NCBI GenBank assembly: GCA_030591125.1 | Contig: JAUVBP010000008.1 | Coordinates: 1-13,651, forward strand | Reading direction: 5' to 3' | Length of the DNA: 13,651 bases | DNA from: Candidatus Woesearchaeota archaeon | Lineage (GTDB): Archaea > Nanobdellota > Nanobdellia > Woesearchaeales > UBA11576 | Shown: piece by piece, positions 10,401 through 13,651 of the stretch | How positions within the stretch are numbered: the stretch's first letter is position 1 | How the letters are laid out: the number at the start of each line of letters is the position of its first letter | Translations under genes and position numbers: made by a program | The notes under the pieces: generated by a model | The model's input: only the letters and a program-made list of their open reading frames with translations | Told to the model about the DNA's origin: nothing | Database searches by the model: none

Positions 10401-11826
10401 CATGCCTGATGCGTGTGAGAAGATGTATGGGCTGAGTACGACAGATCCTTATGATGCAGACAAGGATCCTGATGGCGACGGATTGCTCAGCTCTTTTGAG
10501 TGTAGATATAAAGAAGGAAGCTGCGTCAACTGGTTGAATCCTAAAAATCCTGACCACGACAATGATGGTCATATGGACAACGAAGAGATAGATGCCGGCA
10601 CTGATCCGTGTGATCCTGATTCATACCCCTCTGCAGGACCATTACCGTTCATATTGATGATCCTTGCAGTCCTTATGAACATCTGTGGTGTGGGTTATCT
10701 GATCTATAAGAGATATTACATTCCATTGGTTTCACCACCACCGAAGCCAACAACAGCTCCTAGAAAAGCTGTATCGTCAGTACCTAGGCAGACAAGAGCG
10801 GCTCCGCCAGGGGTCATGCATCATGCAAGGCCCCGGCGAACGCCTCATAAAAAACATCATCCGGGTATCGCCCTTTCACGTAAGCGTTTTGAAGATGAGC
10901 TCAAGAAGCGTGCATCTGAGCGTGATAAGCTCCTCAGCGTCTTCGGCGCGAAGAGATCTATAGACCGCCCAAAGAAAATCATGCAGGCTCTTGCAAAGAA
11001 GCCTGTTGAAGTCAGACAGGTACGCGTAACTAAACAAGTCAAACACGAAGCACCTAAGGCATCTCAGACACAGGTCAAGGACCATGTAGAGCACTTATCT
11101 AAATTGGTCGGCCCTGATAATTTTGAGAAGATATCGAGCCTGACAAAGGAAGAAGCAGACTACTTCGGGAAGCTGGCAGGAATAACCCAGAAAAAGGAAG
11201 TCTCTCTCGAGGTTGATCAGATATCCAAGCTTGCATCAGTAACAAAGAAAGTCGCGGATGATAAGACAAAACAGAAAGAGCTTACACAGGCTTTCAAAAA
11301 ATCTGATGTCGATCAGCTCGATACATTCCTTTCATCAAAACAAAAGATGAACACATTCATAAAAGAATCAGCACCAATGCAAGTTTCAGGCACTCCTGAA
11401 CAAAGGATGGCACCGCCTGCCAAGGCAAAAACAAAAAGAGATGACTCGTTGGCAGCTCTCTCTGATATTGCTTCCGGGAAGAAAATGACTGATGCTCTTG
11501 ACAATCTATCTAAATCAGACAGGGAAGACATGCTTGCTTCCCTTACCGAGCTCAGCACGACAAAAGAGAAAAAGGTCGCATTGACTGACATGGAGAGGCT
11601 CTCTTCAGTCTCTTCCAGGAAAGATCTTGTCCAGGTGGTCGAGAAGATGTCAAAAGGGAAAGGTGTCGACAAGAGCGTATTTGAGGTGCTGCTCTCATAC
11701 CTGCTCAATTCAGGCAAGATATCCAAACGGGATGTATCTGAGATCCTGTTTGACCTTGAGCAACAAGGAGTGCTGGAAAAGAAAGATGTTGCAGAAGTAT
11801 TCATCAATCTTGGAATGAAGAAATGA
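7420..11826 (+). CDS. Giant single-pass surface protein: Ig-like domains, 34-aa Asp/Cys repeats, TSP3-like repeats, TM helix, basic cytoplasmic tail
   Basis: 1,468 residues from GTG 7420, which shares one base with the TAG stop of the upstream gene and has AGGTG at 7405-7409 as a possible ribosome site. ATG 7459 (residue 14) is an alternative start that begins a cleaner signal peptide, but no ribosome site precedes it. The signal peptide has a lysine at 17, a hydrophobic core at 20-31 and likely cleavage after Ala37. Residues 40-640 are Ig/fibronectin-like domains with recurrent C-x-Y strands (ECKY, LCKY, YCIY) and D..PP boundaries. Residues 649-919 are eight Asp/Cys repeats. Residues 925-1067 contain TSP3-like acidic loops (PDEDGYNN, FDDDGDGMPD, KDPDGDGLLS, DHDNDGHMD, ending GTDPCDPDS). 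A membrane helix spans about 1075-1096, followed by YKRYY, giving an outside-N, inside-C topology. Residues 1100-1210 are Pro/Lys/Arg/His-rich. Residues 1221-1468 are predicted helical with repeated leucine/lysine patterns. It probably anchors the upstream partner. Function is not established. Confidence 0.88.
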   Translation: MNHTITKSRCFSTMISKSTIQLLVLTFLIALSSVSLAVDTIEEVRPKVTAAFQETVVLTQYFLIHEVGEGIPGNPIPIDIISQQDEKTFIFAPSKSLSNGLYTLTVFASDLVGNAKEYTYQFEVFVPGTQISLIEPNSIGVANSTTFRVSVFTSRASECKYSGVAVSAFDDPRLKEFDITGNVADNNHVNDHTILEYTAEPGFGKRFFVMCKDDLGRENFQGFTLYADVAPPILTKIVFDPEPIVEYPPEGNLNSLLKVTASEPVLCKYTLDENASYTEMVPFEGFDMNDFDAYSEQDTHKVYFPNEVVKETFIFHVQCEDRARFLSTKKIKTLNIDLTAGLQILVTSPPSSSGEAKVFLNVTTNRRAYCIYKSSEAGTGDPTSFDDPASQLSSSFENLARNHYKDLGTKSEGSHPITIRCDVPEGVALEAMSGILEYTYTIDKTPPSLPVVNATTPICGNTLSAEFHANDSSGISEYRWKVGAAGNILANGSTSDTSVSVSKSNNGTSFDLEAAKAYIFSVLAVDGAGNVGKPGLSNQIKFDDTGISCDVTPPTINVNRSEDGRVITLSCVDDASGCDELHAHYGTAYEEPCNSTQYFLEPVLITLFKTTIVCWNVSDKAGNVNTKSQIIELSLEDLNISAGQGCEGGIDNDGDGYGENCLLGKDCDDTDPEWSIGCPNGCVQDMDGDGYGLGCDKGNDCNGKNPELTVSCPNGCLSDNDGDEFGLGCDNGPDCKGDDSSVQMNCPNSCVDDNDGDLYGQGCPADLDCHGEDHKKAIGCENECFQDTDGDGYGMGCMLGLDCNGFNPTSADSCQNGCIFDEDGDGFGMGCEFGNDCNGLNFFMMDTCPNGCISDNDGDGYGWGCAVGDCNDTNYYVNLQCDTECVHDHDGDGYGLGCRLGHDCDDYVWNITDGCESNCTYDDDCNRLPNDWQTQYFNNTICEDPDFCDAPANPDEDGYNNIEEYRRRTHPLMKDEVALPEEISAEKFDDDGDGMPDACEKMYGLSTTDPYDADKDPDGDGLLSSFECRYKEGSCVNWLNPKNPDHDNDGHMDNEEIDAGTDPCDPDSYPSAGPLPFILMILAVLMNICGVGYLIYKRYYIPLVSPPPKPTTAPRKAVSSVPRQTRAAPPGVMHHARPRRTPHKKHHPGIALSRKRFEDELKKRASERDKLLSVFGAKRSIDRPKKIMQALAKKPVEVRQVRVTKQVKHEAPKASQTQVKDHVEHLSKLVGPDNFEKISSLTKEEADYFGKLAGITQKKEVSLEVDQISKLASVTKKVADDKTKQKELTQAFKKSDVDQLDTFLSSKQKMNTFIKESAPMQVSGTPEQRMAPPAKAKTKRDDSLAALSDIASGKKMTDALDNLSKSDREDMLASLTELSTTKEKKVALTDMERLSSVSSRKDLVQVVEKMSKGKGVDKSVFEVLLSYLLNSGKISKRDVSEILFDLEQQGVLEKKDVAEVFINLGMKK
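7459..7533 (+). other. Signal peptide coding segment and alternative ATG start of the second giant gene
   Basis: Translation from ATG 7459 gives MISKSTIQLLVLTFLIAL followed by SSVSLA and then VDTIEE. This is a classical Sec signal: short basic N-region, hydrophobic core and small residues ending in S-L-A. The 13 residues encoded before it (from GTG 7420) are polar and atypical. The true start is therefore uncertain: GTG has the stop-overlap and a possible ribosome site, ATG gives the better peptide. Either way the protein is exported. Confidence 0.6.
9364..10176 (+). repeat. Eight tandem 102-bp / 34-aa Asp-Cys repeats in the second giant gene
   Basis: Units occupy residues 649-682, 683-716, 717-750, 751-784, 785-818, 819-852, 853-885 (33 residues, one lost) and 886-919. 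The consensus starts x-x-D-x-D-G-D-G-[YF]-G-x-G-C, continues x-x-G-x-D-C-N-G-x-N and ends C-P-N-G-C. Each unit has four cysteines (about positions 13, 19, 30 and 34) and an EF-hand-like run of aspartates, so calcium-bound, disulfide-locked rods are likely. It resembles a compressed MopE-type 'putative metal-binding motif'. At the DNA level the core GATGGTGATGGTTATGG recurs exactly or nearly so in units 2, 5, 7 and 8, pointing to recent duplication or gene conversion. Confidence 0.9.
10642..10707 (+). other. Membrane-spanning segment of the second giant protein
   Basis: Residues 1075-1096 are almost wholly hydrophobic (L-P-F-I-L-M-I-L-A-V-L-M-N-I-C-G-V-G-Y-L-I-Y) and are followed directly by K-R-Y-Y. 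The preceding side is acidic and calcium-binding in style; the following side is Pro/Lys/Arg-rich. By the positive-inside rule the repeats face outward and the C-terminal ~370 residues lie in the cytoplasm. It is the only obvious helix after the signal peptide. Confidence 0.85.
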
Positions 11827-11873
11827 TAATGATGAACAAAAATAAACGAGAAATCCTGAAATCGGCCATCCTA

Positions 11874-11896
11874 CCGGAGCAGAGCTCTGGGGTATC
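11874..11896 (+). repeat. Hairpin element A with GGTATC tail
   Basis: CCGGAGC (11874-11880), loop AGA, GCTCTGG (11884-11890) form a 7-bp stem with one G-T pair, followed by GGTATCA. The same design occurs in the same orientation at 12002-12025. At stem position 5, A-T here is replaced by T-A there, a compensating change that argues the fold, not just the sequence, has been kept. Confidence 0.55.
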
Positions 11897-11914
11897 ACGT
11901 CGATTTCCAAGATG

Positions 11915-11941
11915 GATACTCAGAAATTTTTCAAATTTCTG
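11915..11941 (-). repeat. Hairpin element with GATACTC flank (inverted orientation)
   Basis: CAGAAATTT (11921-11929), loop TTC (11930-11932), AAATTTCTG (11933-11941) form a perfect 9-bp stem. It is preceded by GATACTC (11915-11921), the reverse complement of the GAGTATC that follows element B. Read on the minus strand it is again a hairpin followed by GAGTATC, so it looks like a third, inverted member of the same hairpin-plus-tag set with a different stem. GATACTC could alternatively pair with GAGTATC at 12019-12025 and enclose the region. Confidence 0.5.
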
Positions 11942-11949
11942 GCATCCCC

Positions 11950-11967
11950 AGAAAGCTATAGCTTTCT
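11950..11967. repeat. 18-bp perfect palindrome
   Basis: AGAAAGCTATAGCTTTCT is a complete palindrome with no spacer. It could be a two-fold protein binding site or a hairpin. Flanking CCAGAAA (11948-11954) and TTTCTGG (11974-11980) also pair, offering an alternative stem exclusive with the palindrome folding on itself. Confidence 0.6.
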
Positions 11968-12001
11968 CGTGGATTTCTGGTCATTACAACTTGAAAATAG
12001 A

Positions 12002-12025
12002 TCCGGTGCAAAGCATCGGAGTATC
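12002..12025 (+). repeat. Hairpin element B with GAGTATC tail
   Basis: TCCGGTGC (12002-12009), loop AAA, GCATCGGA (12013-12020) form an 8-bp stem with one G-T pair, overlapping a GAGTATC tail (12019-12025). It aligns without gaps to element A over about 25 bases with most positions identical and one paired change in the stem. Two like-oriented hairpins about 130 bases apart bound the structured segment. Confidence 0.55.
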
Positions 12026-12061
12026 AGACCCAAGCTGTAATAAATAAAAAAACATATAGGT

Positions 12062-12071
12062 TGAGGTGATC
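12062..12071 (+). promoter_or_regulatory. Strong archaeal Shine-Dalgarno that fixes the TTG start at 12075
   Basis: TGAGGTGATC matches the complement of the archaeal 16S rRNA 3' end (known sequence ...GATCACCTC...) over its full length. It sits three bases before TTG 12075. The in-frame GTG at 12066 lies inside this site, so it cannot serve as a start using it. The TTG is therefore the better initiation codon. Confidence 0.8.
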
Positions 12072-12074
12072 ATA

Positions 12075-12587
12075 TTGAAAAAAGCGCAAATCGCCGGGCA
12101 GATATTCATATACATGATGGCAGTCGTAGTCGTAGGCCTCATAATCGCGTATGGATATTCGGCAATAAAGAGCTTCTCAGACAAGGGGGAGGAAGTAGAG
12201 TCCATAACATTACGGAAAAGCCTCGAGAATTCAGTCAAGGCAATAGTATCTGATTATGGCTCGATAAAGCGCCCTTCATTATCGATACCTGGAAAGTATG
12301 ACTTTGTGTGTTTCGCTGATAAAGCACGTCTAGGAGATGCGGATAATACTGCATTATGTGGCGCTCCCGGCGGAGACCCTGATCATTTTCACCCAATCGC
12401 CTGTTCTGCATGGAAGACCGGAAGGGATAATGTGTTCCTTGTCCCTGATGGAAGCGATAGTTTTGATGTAGGCGAGATAGTGATAAAGGATAACCAACCG
12501 TTCATCTGTCTGGATGTAGTGAACAATAAGATGAAACTACAGTTAGAGGGTCTTGGAGATAGGGTACAAATATCCGCGTATAGTTGA
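12075..12587 (+). CDS. Pilin-like protein with class III signal (KKAQ-IAGQ), single N-terminal helix
   Basis: 170 residues from TTG 12075, chosen over GTG 12066 because of the full-length ribosome site at 12062-12071. The N-terminus is MKKAQIAGQ, then a continuous hydrophobic helix (about residues 10-28, IFIYMMAVVVVGLIIAYGY). Lys-Lys-Ala-Gln directly before such a helix matches archaeal prepilin signals in which the peptidase cuts before a conserved Gln (+1). The rest is a soluble domain with four cysteines: one in DFVCFAD, one in ALCGAP, one in IACSAW and one in PFICLD. They could form two disulfides outside the cell. The overall plan (N-terminal helix, KYD-VCF strand, later VFLVPDG, terminal FICLDV) is one I associate with short conserved proteins of DPANN archaea. 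Assembly into a filament is inference. It probably heads a transcription unit with the next gene. Confidence 0.85.
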   Translation: MKKAQIAGQIFIYMMAVVVVGLIIAYGYSAIKSFSDKGEEVESITLRKSLENSVKAIVSDYGSIKRPSLSIPGKYDFVCFADKARLGDADNTALCGAPGGDPDHFHPIACSAWKTGRDNVFLVPDGSDSFDVGEIVIKDNQPFICLDVVNNKMKLQLEGLGDRVQISAYS

Positions 12588-12598
12588 ATACGACAATT

Positions 12599-12620
12599 CC
12601 ACCGGTGTGTTCACCGGTGG
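12599..12620 (+). terminator. Perfect 9-bp hairpin between the two pilin-like genes (possible terminator or processing site)
   Basis: CCACCGGTG (12599-12607), loop TGTT, CACCGGTGG (12612-12620) make a GC-rich stem with no mismatch, 11 bases after the stop of the upstream gene. The bases after it (TTCTTG) are only weakly T-rich. Archaeal termination relies on oligo-T rather than hairpins, so a role in RNA stability, processing or differential expression of the two genes is equally possible. Confidence 0.45.
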
Positions 12621-12695
12621 TTCTTGACTATACTATGTGCGCCACAGGCTCGCTTAGTGATATGTGTATATTGATGGATGCCTAAGGCTGATGCA

Positions 12696-13651
12696 ATGAA
12701 TAAGACAAACTTCAACCGGACATTGAGAAGAAGCAAGAAAGCGCAGGTTGAAAGCCAGTTCAACTGGCTGTTCATCCTCATAATAGGTGTAATCATACTT
12801 GCGTTCTTTACCGTTGTAGTGCTTAAACAGAAAGAGTCATCTGAAGTGAAGTTCGCAGGCAAGATGTCGCAGCAGCTCAACATAATACTTGTCGGAGCAA
12901 AAGCATCTTCGGGGACAGTGCAGGAGATACCTGTACCTGATATGGAGGTCCACTTCATGTGCAATGACTACTTCATCGGACCTGCGAGCCAAAGGCTCGG
13001 AAATCGCATGATATTCGCTCCAGAGTACCTGGAGACAAACAAGCTCATCACCTGGACACTCGATTGGAGCGTACCGTTCAAGGTAGCGAGCATACTATAT
13101 GTATCATCACCGTTCGTGAGGTATGTCATAATAGGGGGGACTGCAGATGATCCTGATGCCAGTAAACTGCATGGCCTGCTGCCTGAAAAACTGAATAAGC
13201 AGATATTCTCTATATCTGATTATGCTGCGGGCACAATAATCGATGAAAATGATAGGCACGTACGCTTCCTTTTCATCAATCAAGGCACAGTATTCAACAT
13301 ACCGCCAGGATTTGACGGTGTGGAGGTGTCTGGATTATCCATCAATACAAACACTAACGAGGCCCAATTCCTTGTCCGTTCACTTTCAGACCCCTCAAGT
13401 TTCACAACTCGCGGTCCCAGACAGATATATAACGAGCCGGAGATATTATACGCTGCGATATTCTCGACCAATCCCGAAGAGTATGAGTGCCTCATGAAGA
13501 GAGCATATGCCCGGCTCAATGTAGTCGCTCAGATATATTTTGCCAGGCTTGCGGAGATGGCAGATGGAGGTGTCAGGTCCAGCTGTCAAGGAAATTACCG
13601 CAGCAATGCCGAACTCAATAGCATCATCGAAGAAACCAATACATATCCTCC
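12696..13651 (+). CDS. Pilin-like surface protein with class III signal (KKAQ-VESQFNW), 3'-truncated by window edge
   Basis: 318 codons are visible and the frame is open to the right edge. ATG 12696 is preferred. An in-frame ATG at 12678 would add six residues, and neither has a strong ribosome site (AAGG at 12684-12687 fits 12696 slightly better). The leader is basic (MNKTNFNRTLRRSKKA), then QVESQFNW, then a hydrophobic helix at about 25-43. The K-K-A-Q-V-E-S-Q-F pattern resembles the K-K-G-Q-x-S-x-E-F signal of archaeal prepilins cut before Gln. The family style 'QVESQFNW.FILI.G..IL.FF' is one I recognise from Woesearchaeota-like genomes. The exterior part is mixed alpha/beta with few cysteines (FMCNDYF, YECLM, SSCQG). 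The 108-base gap from the upstream gene contains a hairpin. The two proteins share the signal type and probably the secretion route. Molecular function is unknown. Confidence 0.85.
   Translation, partial: MNKTNFNRTLRRSKKAQVESQFNWLFILIIGVIILAFFTVVVLKQKESSEVKFAGKMSQQLNIILVGAKASSGTVQEIPVPDMEVHFMCNDYFIGPASQRLGNRMIFAPEYLETNKLITWTLDWSVPFKVASILYVSSPFVRYVIIGGTADDPDASKLHGLLPEKLNKQIFSISDYAAGTIIDENDRHVRFLFINQGTVFNIPPGFDGVEVSGLSINTNTNEAQFLVRSLSDPSSFTTRGPRQIYNEPEILYAAIFSTNPEEYECLMKRAYARLNVVAQIYFARLAEMADGGVRSSCQGNYRSNAELNSIIEETNTYP

Larger units (their letters stand above)
11827..12074 (+). other. Hairpin-rich spacer between the giant genes and the pilin-like genes
   Basis: This 248-base stretch holds no convincing gene. 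An open frame (11823-12047, 74 codons, ATGA-overlapping the upstream stop) crosses it, but its translation has no recognisable motif and the DNA is dominated by inverted repeats, listed separately. The last ~30 bases (12037-12060) are A-rich (TAATAAATAAAAAAACATATAGG) and could include a promoter element for the next gene. No clear TATA/BRE pair at the expected distance can be argued. Confidence 0.6.

Noticed and set aside
11313..11807. 164-codon minus-strand open frame
   Set aside because: It is Ser/Phe-rich low-complexity sequence, exactly what the complement of a Lys/Glu/Asp-rich helical coding region gives. No ribosome site or family resemblance.
11823..12047. 74-codon open frame starting in ATGA overlap with the stop of the second giant gene
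   Set aside because: The overlap looks attractive, but there is no ribosome site, the translation has no recognisable motif or hydrophobic segment, and the DNA beneath it is explained by clustered inverted repeats. It could still be a small gene if relatives conserve the protein.
12037..12060. A-rich TATA-like promoter for the first pilin-like gene
   Set aside because: AT-rich and plausible, but a TATA box there would place the start site at or inside the Shine-Dalgarno; no convincing BRE/TATA pair can be defined.
12611..12964. 117-codon minus-strand open frame
   Set aside because: Antisense to the N-terminal part of the second pilin-like gene; the plus-strand signal and membrane helix are convincing.

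Overview
The window reads as part of an archaeal chromosome, most likely from a DPANN lineage (Woesearchaeota/Pacearchaeota-like). The clues are: two short-leader proteins with a Lys-Lys-Ala-Gln prepilin-type N-terminus followed by one hydrophobic helix; a textbook archaeal Shine-Dalgarno (TGAGGTGATC) before one of them; heavy use of ATA, AGG and AGA codons; and very long, cysteine-rich, Ig-like surface proteins containing a domain I associate with DPANN surface proteins. The taxonomic call is inference from recognised sequence styles. No rRNA, tRNA or housekeeping gene is present to confirm it.

Layout, all on the + strand. Positions 2-7420 hold the 3' part of a giant secreted protein of at least 2,472 residues; its start lies left of the window. 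In order it carries a carboxypeptidase-regulatory-like beta sandwich, cysteine-rich CGNG repeats, a fibronectin-III-like domain, a long run of Ig-like domains separated by 'D..PP' boundaries, a DPANN-style beta domain, and a small C-terminal Cys/His module. Its stop codon overlaps by one base the GTG start of a second giant gene (7420-11826, 1,468 codons). That protein has a signal peptide, Ig-like domains, eight tandem 34-residue Asp/Cys repeats, TSP3-like calcium-binding repeats, one membrane helix and a basic, helical cytoplasmic tail of about 370 residues. After a 248-base spacer full of hairpins come two pilin-like genes (12075-12587, and 12696 to beyond the right edge), separated by 108 bases containing a perfect 9-bp hairpin.

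Functional reading (inference): the two giant genes look translationally coupled. They probably make a surface complex in which the second protein is the membrane anchor with a cytosolic arm and the first is an exported partner with no anchor of its own at its C-terminus. The two downstream proteins resemble class III (prepilin-peptidase) substrates and could form or decorate a thin surface filament. Together the block is a plausible cell-surface or cell-contact locus. There are no enzymes, mobile-element genes or CRISPR arrays. The most unusual non-coding feature is the hairpin cluster at 11874-12025, in which two hairpins show compensating base changes and three hairpins are followed by a shared RGTATC tag.
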